A program made the position numbers and the translations under genes. From contig QBLU01000037.1 of assembly GCA_003241875.1 (NCBI GenBank), positions 1-37,127 of the forward strand: 37,127 nucleotides of DNA, in the 5' to 3' direction. Source of the DNA: Alphaproteobacteria bacterium (lineage in GTDB: Bacteria > Pseudomonadota > Alphaproteobacteria > Sphingomonadales > Sphingomonadaceae). Shown here in pieces: positions 14,365-23,129 of this stretch (positions within the stretch are counted from its first letter, which is position 1; every line of letters starts with the position of its first letter). The notes beneath the pieces are model-generated. The model made no database searches and was not told where the DNA came from. It was given only the letters and a program-made list of their open reading frames with translations.

Positions 14365-15873
14365 ATGTCTGTAAAGCGCAACATCGCGGCGAACTATGTC
14401 GGCAGCGTCGTTGCCAGTCTGTTGTCACTGCTGCTCGTCCCGATCTATATCCGGTATCTCGGTCTCGAAGCCTATGCACTGGTGGCGCTGTTTGCCGTCA
14501 TCCAGGCGTGGATGGGCCTGCTTGATCTGGGCATGGCGCCTTCGCTAGGGCGGGAGATGGCCCGGTTCACCGCCGGCGCCATGCCGATCCAGGCGATCCG
14601 CGACCTGCTTCGCAGCCTGGAGTTCTTGTATTTCGGGATCGCCGCAACAGTCGCGGTCGTGCTCACCCTGTTTGCCGGCGGCATCGCGCGCCATTGGCTG
14701 AATGCCGAAAACTTGCCGGTGGAGACAGTGGCCGGGGCGCTGTCGATGCTCGGTATCGTCGTCGCCATGCGATTTTGCGAGGGTCTTTATCGCAGCGGCA
14801 TCATGGGCCTGCAACAACAGGTCTGGCTGAACGGTGCCGGCGTCGCCCTCAACCTGCTGCGCAGCCTGGGCGCGCTTGCCGTCATCGTGCTGGTCGCGCC
14901 AACGGTGCAGGCCTTCTTCATCTGGCAGGGCCTGGTATCGCTGCTGTCGCTGATCGTCCTCGGCACCAAATTGCGGGCACTGCTGCCGCAGCCGCCGCGG
15001 CCGCCGCGGTTCTCGAAGGCTGCACTCATTGCCGTCTACCGCTTCGCCGGCGGTGTCTTCGGAACGGCCTTGCTGGCATTGCTGATGGGGCAGGGAGACA
15101 AGATCCTGCTGTCGCGCCTGCTCACTCTGCCCGAATTCGGCACATACATGCTGGCTTCGACGATCAGCGGCGGCCTCTGGCTCGTCGGCGGCCCCGTCGT
15201 GCTGGCGGTGTCCCCGGCGCTGGTCCGACGTTTCGAAGCCGGCGATGACGCCGGGGTCAGCGCCGCCTACCACCAGGCGTCGCAACTGGTCGCGGTCGTC
15301 GCCGGCCCGGCAGCGATGCTGATGGCGCTGTTTCCCTACGGGCTGCTGTTTGCCTGGTCGGGTGATGCTGCCCTGGCGGGGCGGGCGGCACCGATCCTGG
15401 GGCTGCTCGCGATCGGCACGTTGATGAACGCGCTCTATCAGGTACCGCATTACCTGCAGATGGCATCCGGTTGGACCGGCATGACGCTGCGGTTGATGCT
15501 GGCGGCGGTAACGATCATGATTCCGGCGCTGCTGTGGCTGGTGCCGCAATATGGTGCCATCGCGGCGGCGGCGATCTGGGCAACGGTCAACGTGCTGTTC
15601 GTGCTGGTCGGCGTGCCCCTCCAGCATCGGCGCCTGCTGCGCGGTGAGGCGGCGCGCTGGTATCTGGTCGATGTCCTGCGGCCGCTGCTCGGCGCCGGCC
15701 TGGTCATGGCCGGCGCCTGGGCGCTGCAGCCCGCAGTGACGACCGGGCGCCTGGGCTGGCTGGGCTTCTGCATGGCGGCGGGGCTGGCGGCGCTGGTCGC
15801 ATCGGCATTGCTCGCCGATGTGGTCCGGCGCAGGGTCTGGGCCTTCATGACAGCACGCCTCGCGGCCGGTTGA
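14365..15873 (+). CDS. Wzx-like polysaccharide/oligosaccharide flippase
   Basis: A 502-aa polytopic membrane protein with about 12-14 helices in the MATE/MOP-flippase pattern. The N-terminus NYVGSVVASLLSLLLVPIYIRYLG is typical of Wzx/RfbX-type proteins, and GLLDLGMAPSLGREMARF is a conserved loop of the family. It would flip lipid-linked glycan units to the periplasm. It starts 15 bp after the kinase stop, so it may be co-transcribed with the two-component genes. No polymerase or ligase follows. It might serve the glycan made by the operon at 632-6478, but the link is only that both lie in the same window. Confidence 0.85.
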   Translation: MSVKRNIAANYVGSVVASLLSLLLVPIYIRYLGLEAYALVALFAVIQAWMGLLDLGMAPSLGREMARFTAGAMPIQAIRDLLRSLEFLYFGIAATVAVVLTLFAGGIARHWLNAENLPVETVAGALSMLGIVVAMRFCEGLYRSGIMGLQQQVWLNGAGVALNLLRSLGALAVIVLVAPTVQAFFIWQGLVSLLSLIVLGTKLRALLPQPPRPPRFSKAALIAVYRFAGGVFGTALLALLMGQGDKILLSRLLTLPEFGTYMLASTISGGLWLVGGPVVLAVSPALVRRFEAGDDAGVSAAYHQASQLVAVVAGPAAMLMALFPYGLLFAWSGDAALAGRAAPILGLLAIGTLMNALYQVPHYLQMASGWTGMTLRLMLAAVTIMIPALLWLVPQYGAIAAAAIWATVNVLFVLVGVPLQHRRLLRGEAARWYLVDVLRPLLGAGLVMAGAWALQPAVTTGRLGWLGFCMAAGLAALVASALLADVVRRRVWAFMTARLAAG

Positions 15874-15960
15874 GCGCAAAAACCTATGACTTGTCGGTGC
15901 ACGCGCCCTAAACAGGCGTCACATTAGACCGACAGGGCTTTGCGGCCGGGGGGCTTCGCG

Positions 15961-18069
15961 TTGGAAGAACTGCTTGTTTCGATCCGGGTCGAACGACGCT
16001 GGCCCTTGCAGGCGGCGCTGGGGCTAGCGGGCTTGTGGCTGGCCGCCGAGATCCTTGGAATGGCGCGACAGATACCGCCGCTGCCGGATATCGCGGTCGC
16101 GATCTTGCCGCCAATCGCGCTCGGGCTTGTGATCTATGCCCTGCTCGCGCCGGGCAAGACATCGCTGGCACTGTCGGAGGTGGGTTCGCGGCTGGCTGAC
16201 GCCCGCGATCATGTCGCCGGGCTCGAAACGGCGCTGGGGCGGGTCGACAATGGTGTTCGCGATACGGCCGGACAGCTGCGTGACCTCGCCGCCGCCGGCG
16301 CGGCCGCCTTGCCGGCGATGGCCGCCGATGCCGAGGCGGTGCAGGCCGCGGCCGAACGCATCGCTGCCTGTGGAGAGGCCGCGGATCGGGCGACCGCCGC
16401 ACTGCGAGACGCCTTGCCCGATGTGGCGCGCACGGTCGGCAATGTCGGCGACACGCTGCGCGATGTCGGCGGCGAAAGCGCGACCCAGTTGCGCGCTGTA
16501 GAGACCATGCTGGCGGCCGTGCAGGCCCGCAATCACGAGGCGGCGCGCCAGGCCGACGCCGCGATCGCCAACATGGCGGCGCTGCTGGCGCGGATCGACG
16601 AGGCGTCGACACGCAACACGACGGCGCTGTCGAAGCGGGCCTTTGCGCTTGATGCGGCCGTCGACGGCGTGCTCGAGCGGTCGGCAAATGCCGTCGGCCA
16701 GATCAACGAGCAGGTCGACAGCCAGATGCGCAGCTTTGCCGCCGGCATCGAGGCAACGGCACGGCAACTGCAACTGTTCGGCGACGACGGGGCGCGCCTG
16801 TTCAACCAGAGGCTCGAGGCCCTGCTGAAGACGTCTGGCCAGCTCACCACCGAATTCGCCGCGCATGATGCCGGGGTCGTGGGGCTCCACGGCGCCGCAA
16901 CCGAACGGTTCGCCGATTTGCAGGATCGTCTGGCCGCGCTCGAACAGGTCGGTACCAGCACGCTCGACGACATCAATGCACGCATTGCCGGCTTCCAGGA
17001 TCGCGTCGCGGCGCTGCAAGGGCTGCTCGATGCGTCCCAAGCCACGCTGGACGGTCTCGACGTTCAGTCCGGCAAGCTCGGCGGGACGGTTGCCGAGGTG
17101 CATGTCATCCTCGGCGAGCGGCTCGACGAAACCCGGCAGTCGATCGTAGCTCTCGACAGCGAGACGCGTCAGATGCTCGACGCGGTCGCGTTGCTCGACA
17201 GGTCGGCACAGGCCGGCGCAGCCGAAGTCGCGACCGCTGCCGCCGCCGTCAGTGCCGAGCGCCACGCCATCGTCGATCTCGCCGGCACGCTCGGCTCGCA
17301 TTTCGATGCGGCAACCGCGACGCTGGCCGACATCCGCGTCGCCAGCGTGGCCGCCACACTCGAAAGCGCCGAAGCCTTCGATGCCGAGCTGGTCCGCATC
17401 AAGGATGTGGCGGCGAGCACGGCAGAATCGATGCGTGGCAGCCTGGCGACCGTGGTTGATGATGCGATGGCGGCGCTGCGACTGGCGGCTACCGGCGGCA
17501 GCGATGCGGCCTTTGGCGAGCCGGTGCGGGCGCAGCTTGTCGAGATCCAGGGTGCGACGGCGCGCGCCGCCGACACCGGGCAGGAACTGTCACGGCGGCT
17601 GGCGATGCAGATGGTCAGCATGGTCGAAACCGTGGCGGCGGCCGAAGCCCGGATCGATCAGATCGAGACGCGGTTCGACTTGCGCGAACGCAATTCGATG
17701 GCGGCGCAATCGATGCGGCTGATGGGCCACCTCGATGCGGCGCTTATCGATGTTGCGCGACTGCTCGCACTGCCGGTCGGCGAGGATGAATGGGCGCGGT
17801 ATCTGCGCGGCGATCGCGGGGCCTTTGCGCGAGCCATCGTGCCCCTGCTCGATCGCGAGATGTCACGCCGGCTGGCGCGGCTGCATACGCATGATGACGC
17901 TTACCGCAGCATTGCGGCGACCTATATTCAGGCCTTTGAGAGCCTCATCAACCGCCTGCTTGGTGACCGCGATGGCGAGGCGCTGGCAGCGACATTGCTG
18001 TCGTCGGATATCGGCAAGATCTACGTTGCCATCGCCGAGGCTGCGGATCGTATGCCGCCAAGTCGTTGA
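15961..18069 (+). CDS. Large membrane-anchored coiled-coil protein, unknown function
   Basis: About 702 aa. Two helices near the N-terminus (PLQAALGLAGLWLAAEILGMA and IAVAILPPIALGLVIYALLA) anchor it. They are followed by some 500 residues of Ala-rich heptad-like repeats resembling the signalling shafts of chemoreceptors, then a more globular C-terminal segment of about 110 residues (SMRLMGHLDAALIDVARLLA through LLSSDIGKIYVAIAEAADR). No methyl-accepting hairpin tip or enzymatic motif was seen. From memory, similar C-terminal segments (YLRGDRGAF, LLSSDIGKIYVA) occur in other sphingomonad hypothetical proteins. The start is taken as TTG at 15961 because GGGGGG lies 8 nt before it; a TTG at 15940 has no such site. 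A role in cell-envelope or polar organisation is possible but not shown. Confidence 0.7.
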   Translation: MEELLVSIRVERRWPLQAALGLAGLWLAAEILGMARQIPPLPDIAVAILPPIALGLVIYALLAPGKTSLALSEVGSRLADARDHVAGLETALGRVDNGVRDTAGQLRDLAAAGAAALPAMAADAEAVQAAAERIAACGEAADRATAALRDALPDVARTVGNVGDTLRDVGGESATQLRAVETMLAAVQARNHEAARQADAAIANMAALLARIDEASTRNTTALSKRAFALDAAVDGVLERSANAVGQINEQVDSQMRSFAAGIEATARQLQLFGDDGARLFNQRLEALLKTSGQLTTEFAAHDAGVVGLHGAATERFADLQDRLAALEQVGTSTLDDINARIAGFQDRVAALQGLLDASQATLDGLDVQSGKLGGTVAEVHVILGERLDETRQSIVALDSETRQMLDAVALLDRSAQAGAAEVATAAAAVSAERHAIVDLAGTLGSHFDAATATLADIRVASVAATLESAEAFDAELVRIKDVAASTAESMRGSLATVVDDAMAALRLAATGGSDAAFGEPVRAQLVEIQGATARAADTGQELSRRLAMQMVSMVETVAAAEARIDQIETRFDLRERNSMAAQSMRLMGHLDAALIDVARLLALPVGEDEWARYLRGDRGAFARAIVPLLDREMSRRLARLHTHDDAYRSIAATYIQAFESLINRLLGDRDGEALAATLLSSDIGKIYVAIAEAADRMPPSR

Positions 18070-18072
18070 GGC

Positions 18073-18094
18073 GGCCGGCCTGGAGCGACCGGCC
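18073..18094. terminator. Possible hairpin between converging genes
   Basis: GGCCGG (18073-18078) and CCGGCC (18089-18094) form a 6-bp GC stem with a 10-nt loop just after the coiled-coil gene and before the converging tadG end. There is no T-run on either side, so termination is only possible, perhaps Rho-assisted. Confidence 0.3.
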
Positions 18095-18114
18095 AGTCCC
18101 TCACGCCACAGCCG

Positions 18115-19278
18115 TCACTTGACGAGGCGGACGAACGCATCCCCGAGCTGGCCGCCCTTGGGGCACTTCATCAGCAGTCGAATGTCGTCATAGTCCCGGT
18201 CTGTCCAGGCCGGGTCGGTCCAGCTGCCGTTGGCGCCCGACTGCCCGGGCGGGCGATCCTCCCAGCCGAAATACATGAACTTGCCGGGTGCACAGGCGCC
18301 CGTCGCTCTATCCGGCGTGCGATCGCGGCCCTTGCGCCCGATGAACGACGGGAGTCGGCTGTCGCACTGGGCGGCGGTGTTGCACAGTACGGTTTCCAGG
18401 CTGGCCATGGTCAAACCATCGAAATGCTCGACGGCGCCGGTGATCCGAGTGTCGGTGTAGTAATTATGCTCCGGCCGGAAGGGTGCGGTGCCCGGGTTCA
18501 GCCAGAGATTCGTCATGCTCTTGGCATGCCTGATATTGCGCAGGCGGAAACTGATGCTCAGCCCGGTCGCACGGCAATCGGGCCAGACCGCCGTTACCGG
18601 GGGCGGCGTCGAGATCACGCCCGAGGTCACGCTGACGACGTTGTCCATGTTGTTGGAAATGAGCGTCATCTGTGACCGACGGGCTTCAGGTGCTCCGGTG
18701 CCCGCATAATTGTAGCAATAGGCGTAGATCTCGTTGTAATCGCCAGCTTCATTGTCGAGATTCGTCGACTCCGGCGGCTCGTAGTTGCTCGATTCCGGCT
18801 TTACCGCGATGGCGGTCGCGGTGACGGTATTGAAGAAATAGGTCCCGAACGTCGACGTGAACTTGTTGCCCCGACCAGGCGATCGCGTAAGGACAACCTT
18901 CACCGCGTTCGAATCGGGGGCGACAAGGGGCGTGAAGCCGCCGACGTTCTGATACTTGCCGACCGTCACATCGGTGGTCGTGATCGCGCCGGAGAGCGCT
19001 GCAGGCAGGTTCAGCCGGCCATAGGTGACAGCGACGCTGGCGGGGCTGGCGGTGACGTCCTGCGCCGCGGCGAGGGCCGCCGCATCGGCAGCGGTCTGCA
19101 GTTCGTTTCGCGCCAAGGCGTAGCGGCTCATGTCGAAGCCAAAGCCGATCGCGCCGATCAGAACCGGCGTGAGAATCATGAAGACCACGCCGGTGGCGCC
19201 CTGACGGGCGCGCAACAACCGTGCCAAGGCGCCGGCGGCAGGCCTGTCTGCAACTGTGGTGATGAAATCAGCCGTCAT
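18115..19278 (-). CDS. TadG-like Flp pilus assembly protein
   Basis: A 387-aa protein with the Tad/TadG N-terminal signature: RARQGATGVVFMILTPVLIGAIGFGFDMSRYALARNELQ gives one membrane helix, followed by AADAAALAAAQ. The rest is periplasmic with several Cys residues that may form disulfides; no von Willebrand A motif was recognised. TadG proteins are envelope components of tight-adherence pili. The start at 19278 (MTADFITT) overlaps the preceding tadE-like gene by 11 bp; an ATG at 19299 is also possible. It is the last gene of the three-gene tadE-tadE-tadG unit. Confidence 0.8.
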   Translation of the reverse strand: MTADFITTVADRPAAGALARLLRARQGATGVVFMILTPVLIGAIGFGFDMSRYALARNELQTAADAAALAAAQDVTASPASVAVTYGRLNLPAALSGAITTTDVTVGKYQNVGGFTPLVAPDSNAVKVVLTRSPGRGNKFTSTFGTYFFNTVTATAIAVKPESSNYEPPESTNLDNEAGDYNEIYAYCYNYAGTGAPEARRSQMTLISNNMDNVVSVTSGVISTPPPVTAVWPDCRATGLSISFRLRNIRHAKSMTNLWLNPGTAPFRPEHNYYTDTRITGAVEHFDGLTMASLETVLCNTAAQCDSRLPSFIGRKGRDRTPDRATGACAPGKFMYFGWEDRPPGQSGANGSWTDPAWTDRDYDDIRLLMKCPKGGQLGDAFVRLVK

Positions 19279-19708
19279 AGGGAAGTTCCTGCCGTACAAT
19301 TACGGAAGTGGAAAGAATCCAGCTCGGCGCCAGTGTGAAGTAGGGCAGCGGCGTTGCTGTACGCACCGGCGCAGACACGGTAAGCCTCACGCTGCTCTTG
19401 AGCGGATTAGCGTTGACGATCGGCGTGGTCGTTACCGTCGCCGCATTCGAAACCCAGGCGGGCATCTTGCTCTTCACGGCCGCTGACGCTGCCGCCGCGG
19501 TGAGCGAATTGACACCGATCTGGCGTGCGGTGTTTGCCGCCGCAAAGTGCATCGAACCATACGCAACGAAAACAAATCCGAACTCGATGATGCTGAACAG
19601 CACGAATGTGAACATCGGCACGAGAAATGCGAACTCCACAACGACACTGCCGTCCTGACAGGCCGAAACCCGACGCAATCGCGCGGCCACAAGGCGACGG
19701 ATCATCAT
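19268..19708 (-). CDS. TadE-like pseudopilin (second)
   Basis: A 146-aa protein with a TadE domain: a basic N-terminus, then GSVVVEFAFLVPMFTFVLFSIIEFGFVF, which carries the prepilin-peptidase-like G/xxxxEF site and the conserved EFG at the end of the helix. TadE/TadF are minor pseudopilins processed by the Tad prepilin peptidase. The start is ATG at 19708, overlapping the upstream stop (ATGA). The same frame stays open far upstream to 20161, but that part is the shadow of the first tadE gene. Confidence 0.82.
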   Translation of the reverse strand: MMIRRLVAARLRRVSACQDGSVVVEFAFLVPMFTFVLFSIIEFGFVFVAYGSMHFAAANTARQIGVNSLTAAAASAAVKSKMPAWVSNAATVTTTPIVNANPLKSSVRLTVSAPVRTATPLPYFTLAPSWILSTSVIVRQELPYDG

Positions 19709-20136
19709 TCTACCTTCTGCGTCGTTGAAGATCTCAGCAGGCATCCTGGCGCGAAATCGGTGAGAACCTTCAGATTGCAGGGGTAGGTCGCGCGAACCAC
19801 CGCCGCCTGACCCGCAGCCGTCGCCATCGCCGTCGCGCAGGCTGCATTGCTTGCACAGGTCGTACCGTTGATGACGATGGTAATCGTCGTCTGAGCCGGC
19901 TTGAGGCTTGGTGCTGCCTCGAAAAACGCCGTGCGTGCATCGGCCCAGATCGTCGCATTGGTGCGTCCGACACCGACCAGACGTGCGGCGCTCTTGGTCG
20001 CTGTGCTCAATACTTCCTTGTGGTAGAATGCGACTCCGAACCGCGTGGTCCCGAACAGCATTGTCAGCATCAGGGTGAACAGCAGCGCGAACTCGACAGC
20101 GACGGAACCGCGCCTGTCGTTCGACAGGCGGCTCAT
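19705..20136 (-). CDS. TadE-like pseudopilin (first)
   Basis: A 143-aa protein starting MSRLSNDRRGSVAVEFALLFTLMLTMLFG, with the G/SVAVEF processing site and a single helix of the TadE family. The residues after the helix are TTRFG rather than the usual E(F/L)G. A pair of Cys residues near CASNAAC and another near PCNLK could form disulfides. The start at 20136 has AAGGGAAG immediately upstream; the frame extends to 20208 without protein-like residues. It is the first gene of a unit separated from the main tad operon by a terminator and about 230 bp. Confidence 0.82.
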   Translation of the reverse strand: MSRLSNDRRGSVAVEFALLFTLMLTMLFGTTRFGVAFYHKEVLSTATKSAARLVGVGRTNATIWADARTAFFEAAPSLKPAQTTITIVINGTTCASNAACATAMATAAGQAAVVRATYPCNLKVLTDFAPGCLLRSSTTQKVE

Positions 20137-20302
20137 CTTGCCTTCCCTCTGTCTTTGCCAACGCACCTGAGGCTCACCCGATCTTGACCGTTGCGACTCG
20201 CAGATCACAAAAGTAAATAAACGATGTATTTTGCTAACGAATTCTCGTTACGGAGTCAATCGTTACGCAGCCATCTCGGTAAGTCAGAACCCTTCTGGTA
20301 CC
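20137..20302 (-). promoter_or_regulatory. Promoter region of tadE-tadE-tadG with TAACGA half-sites
   Basis: AT-rich spacer. It holds an inverted pair TAACGA (20235-20240) and TCGTTA (20245-20250), and a further direct copy TCGTTA (20260-20265) 15 bp from the second. Two GANTC sites, the CcrM methylation target in alphaproteobacteria, lie at 20195-20199 and 20253-20257. No clear -35/-10 pair could be assigned. The half-sites look like a repressor or activator operator. Confidence 0.4.
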
Positions 20303-20354
20303 AAAAAAAGCGCCGATTTTGCAATTTTCACGTTCTGCGCGGCAGAAAATCGGC
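20303..20354 (-). terminator. Rho-independent terminator of the main tad operon
   Basis: On the minus strand, GCCGATTTT and AAAATCGGC (9-bp perfect arms at 20346-20354 and 20312-20320) enclose a 25-nt loop that itself contains CTGCCGCGCAG. The stem is followed by GC and a run of seven T. It starts about 16 nt after the prepilin-peptidase stop, so it ends the long tad transcript before tadE. Confidence 0.75.
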
Positions 20355-20370
20355 TTCGACCGTCAAAAAC

Positions 20371-20859
20371 CTAACCAATTGGCCATGCCGGCACCGCCCA
20401 CCAGATCGTACCGGCCGCAATAGCAACGGCATAGGGCAAGGGTGCATCGCTGTGGAGTAAACGCGGCAGCCGTTCAGGTTCGACGTGCACTCGGCCTACC
20501 GCCGAACGCGTGGCGAGCAGCACGATGGCCAGGATGCCACCTGCCAGCGCGGTGGCTGTGAGTTGCAAGGGAAGACCATCAAGTGCCGTCCACGCCGCGA
20601 CGCCGGTTAGCAGTTTGACATCGCCGCCGCCCATCCAGCCACGGCTGAAAACGAAAAGCCCTACCCCGAACACCAGGAGCACCGCGCCGAGGTGGGAAAG
20701 CCAGTCGAAACCGGGCGTTGCCAGACCATAAGCGATCGCCAGGCCAACGAGGCCGATCGACAGTCCGTCGGGGATCTCGAAGGTCGTCAGGTCGAACAGC
20801 ATCGCGGCCACGACACAGCCAAGCGCTGCCAACGCCAGAAGCATGGGAAACGACAGCAT
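20371..20859 (-). CDS. cpaA: Prepilin peptidase (CpaA/TadV, A24 family)
   Basis: A 162-aa polytopic membrane aspartic protease without the methyltransferase domain of longer type IV prepilin peptidases, as usual for TadV. The two catalytic aspartates are visible: D23 in FDLTTFEIPD and D80 in GGGDVKLL (GxGD motif). It cleaves the leader of Flp pilins and the TadE-like pseudopilins encoded nearby. The start overlaps the upstream TPR gene stop by one base (TGATG). It is the last gene of the main tad operon. Confidence 0.9.
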   Translation of the reverse strand: MLSFPMLLALAALGCVVAAMLFDLTTFEIPDGLSIGLVGLAIAYGLATPGFDWLSHLGAVLLVFGVGLFVFSRGWMGGGDVKLLTGVAAWTALDGLPLQLTATALAGGILAIVLLATRSAVGRVHVEPERLPRLLHSDAPLPYAVAIAAGTIWWAVPAWPIG

Positions 20860-21821
20860 CAGCGGCGTGGCGTCGGGCCGGGACTGCGGTCGCCGGCCAG
20901 CACCGAATCCGGATCGAGCTGCGTCTTACGATGGCTTCGCAGATACTCGATGTTGGCCCAGGCCACGCGGTCGAAGCGTGTGTTGAGCGACATCGCCCGG
21001 TTGAAGTAGGTTTCCGCAGCCTCGGTATCGCCACGCGCCATGGCCGCAAAGCCAACCGTATTGAGGTCGTTGGCGAGCGTTTCCTTTGTCGATCCGGAAA
21101 AGGCGTCGCGATAACGGCCCTGCATCGCCCGAGCGAAGCGCAGGTTGGTCTGCGTGATGGACGACGCAGGGTCGATCGCGGCGGCCGCGGCCAGATCTGT
21201 CTCGGCCTTGGCATAAAGCGCGCGCAGGCTGCGCGAATAACCGCGATTGGTCAGTGCGGCGACCGATCGAGGGTCGATGGCGAGCACTGCGGCATAGGCC
21301 TTGTCCGCCGCCGGCCAGTCGCGCTGGCGATCGGCAATAACACCGCGTGCATTCCACGCCCGCAGGAGCCCGGGCTCGGCAGCAAGCGCGGCCTCGATCG
21401 CTGCCGTGGCCGCCGGCAGATTGCCCTGGCGCAGCCGTGCCAGCCCCAGCCCTTGCTGTGCCCGGGCCGCCAGGGTCGGCTCGGCAGCAAGCTCGGTGAA
21501 TTGCGCCCCGGCGCCGGCGATATCGCCACTTGCCAGCGCCAGTTCCGCCAACCGCAGCTGAAATTCCGGCGAGGGGTCGATGGGCAGCGTGCGACCGATC
21601 ATCGACCTTGCCGAATCCAGCCGTCCGGCGGCAATGGCGGCGTCGATCGCAGCCAGTATCGCGGCGCGCTGCTCCGGCGTCGCCGGCGCGCTGACAGGGG
21701 CTGGCGGGCTGACCGGCTGCGCCTTGCGTGCGCTTGCCGGCGCGGCATTGCTTGCGACGATGGCCAACATCAGGACAGCCGGGCGATGCCGCCACAGCGT
21801 CCGCAAAAGCCGTTCGGTCAT
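20859..21821 (-). CDS. TPR-repeat protein, TadD-like
   Basis: A 320-aa protein with a signal peptide (LAIVASNAAPASA) and then several tetratricopeptide-like helical pairs: LRLAELALASGDIAGAGAQF, LGLARLRQGNLPAATAAIEAALAAEPG, ARGVIADRQRDWPAADKAYAAVLAIDP, and a last one near GFAAMARGDTEAAETYFNRAMS. TadD proteins are TPR lipoproteins or periplasmic proteins needed for Flp pilus assembly, probably by chaperoning secretin or pilin parts. No lipobox Cys is seen here, so it is probably soluble in the periplasm. The start overlaps the previous gene stop (ATGA). Confidence 0.75.
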   Translation of the reverse strand: MTERLLRTLWRHRPAVLMLAIVASNAAPASARKAQPVSPPAPVSAPATPEQRAAILAAIDAAIAAGRLDSARSMIGRTLPIDPSPEFQLRLAELALASGDIAGAGAQFTELAAEPTLAARAQQGLGLARLRQGNLPAATAAIEAALAAEPGLLRAWNARGVIADRQRDWPAADKAYAAVLAIDPRSVAALTNRGYSRSLRALYAKAETDLAAAAAIDPASSITQTNLRFARAMQGRYRDAFSGSTKETLANDLNTVGFAAMARGDTEAAETYFNRAMSLNTRFDRVAWANIEYLRSHRKTQLDPDSVLAGDRSPGPTPRR

Positions 21822-23128
21822 GCGGCGCGAATCCGCGCAATCAAGGCTTCCAGTCGTGCGATCGCGGCTTGGCGGTCGGCGTCCGGATCGGCCGCAACGC
21901 CGGCAACGTCACCGCGCATCCGCGCTGCGAACCGGTTGAGCTCGACGACGTCGCTGTCGAACGCCGCAACCGCCGTTGGTGTTTCCGGCACCATGCCGGC
22001 CCGGGGCGGACCGGCGGTCGGTCGGTCGGTGCGGCGTGAAGACAGCAACCACGCCGGCGCGCCTTCATGGCTGCGGCTGTCGGTATTGCCCGTCCGCGGC
22101 GCCAGCAACGGTGCGACATCCCCCTGGTCGTTGTGTGCCGGCGTGACCGGCGCGCTGCGGCTGCGCCGACGTGCGGGAGGCGCATTGGCGGCCGTCTGCA
22201 CATTTGCCGGGGTCATGCGGGCAGCGGCGGGAACGCTGGCGGCGGCACTGGCGGCGGCCCGGCGGGCGGCGACGCGTGCTCCGGTCGGCTCGACGAGCGC
22301 GATGGCCTCCGGAATCGACAAGGTCATGGTGCGCGACGTGGCGGGGGCGCTGGTGGTCAAATAGACGACGGCCGGCAGTTCGCCGGATGGCGTGTGCGTC
22401 AGGTTGCCGATGCGAACCATGTCACTGGGGCGGGCGACCTGCGGGGCGTCCCGGCGCGTTATGGTGACCAGCGCCGCATCGTCGCCCAGCGCCGCCACGA
22501 GGGCGCTGTCGGGCGCGGCGGTCCCGAAGACCAGGCGCTGCTCGCCGCTCGCCAGCACCTCGATGCGTGCGCCTGGTGTCGGCGCCTGCGCGCTGGCCTG
22601 CATCGACCGGGCGGCTGTCGCGCCTGCGCGGGTGGCGGCGTCGCGCATCTGCACGGCCACCAGCGCAAGGACGCGTTGGCTGGCGGCGCTTACCGCCGGA
22701 TCGCGGGCCTCGCCGGCGCGCTGCAGGATGGGGATAGCGGCGGCAAACTGCCCCTGCAGGTACAGGGAGTAACCCAGGTTGTTGAGCACCAGCGGGGAAT
22801 CGGGCGCGATGGCGAGCGCCGATTCATAATAATCGCGGCTGATGTCGTAGCGGCCGAGGCGATCGTAGCAGACCCCAAGGCCGTTCAGTGCATCGACCGA
22901 CTGCGGTGCCTCGAGCAACGCCTGGCGGAAGGCTCCCATAGCCCCGGTGACGTCGCCGGCGGCGAGCAGGCCGCGACCGGTCTGGTACATGTCGCCGCTG
23001 GGCGCCGGCGTGTTGCGAGCGTTGACGCGCAACCCTTCGGAAGCAACCGGCCGGGCCTGTGCCGACGCGGCTTCGAGCAGGGCCATGCCGATGGCGGCCC
23101 CGGTCAATGCGGTTTCGCTGCGGCCCAT
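21818..23128 (-). CDS. TPR protein with Ala/Pro-rich tail in the tad operon
   Basis: A 436-aa protein. A signal-like N-terminus (ALTGAAIGMALLEAASAQARP) precedes TPR pairs (GRGLLAAGDVTGAMGAFRQALLEAP, GLGVCYDRLGRYDISRDYYESALAIAP, NLGYSLYLQGQFAAAIPILQRA). A beta-rich middle domain of unknown family (about 185-285; IEVLASGEQRLVF, MVRIGNLTHTPSGELPAVVYL) follows, then a low-complexity Ala/Arg/Pro region and a C-terminal helix. The TPR part resembles TadD, so the operon carries two TadD-like proteins in tandem. The start at 23128 lies 1 bp after the tadC stop; an ATG further upstream would sit inside tadC. The middle domain could bind glycan or pilus parts, but this is a guess. Confidence 0.68.
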   Translation of the reverse strand: MGRSETALTGAAIGMALLEAASAQARPVASEGLRVNARNTPAPSGDMYQTGRGLLAAGDVTGAMGAFRQALLEAPQSVDALNGLGVCYDRLGRYDISRDYYESALAIAPDSPLVLNNLGYSLYLQGQFAAAIPILQRAGEARDPAVSAASQRVLALVAVQMRDAATRAGATAARSMQASAQAPTPGARIEVLASGEQRLVFGTAAPDSALVAALGDDAALVTITRRDAPQVARPSDMVRIGNLTHTPSGELPAVVYLTTSAPATSRTMTLSIPEAIALVEPTGARVAARRAAASAAASVPAAARMTPANVQTAANAPPARRRSRSAPVTPAHNDQGDVAPLLAPRTGNTDSRSHEGAPAWLLSSRRTDRPTAGPPRAGMVPETPTAVAAFDSDVVELNRFAARMRGDVAGVAADPDADRQAAIARLEALIARIRAA

Positions 23129-23129
23129 C

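Noticed and set aside
20718-22364. Long plus-strand frame opposite the TPR genes
   Set aside because: Low-complexity Arg/Gly-rich translation; the minus-strand genes are supported by TPR motifs and operon overlaps.
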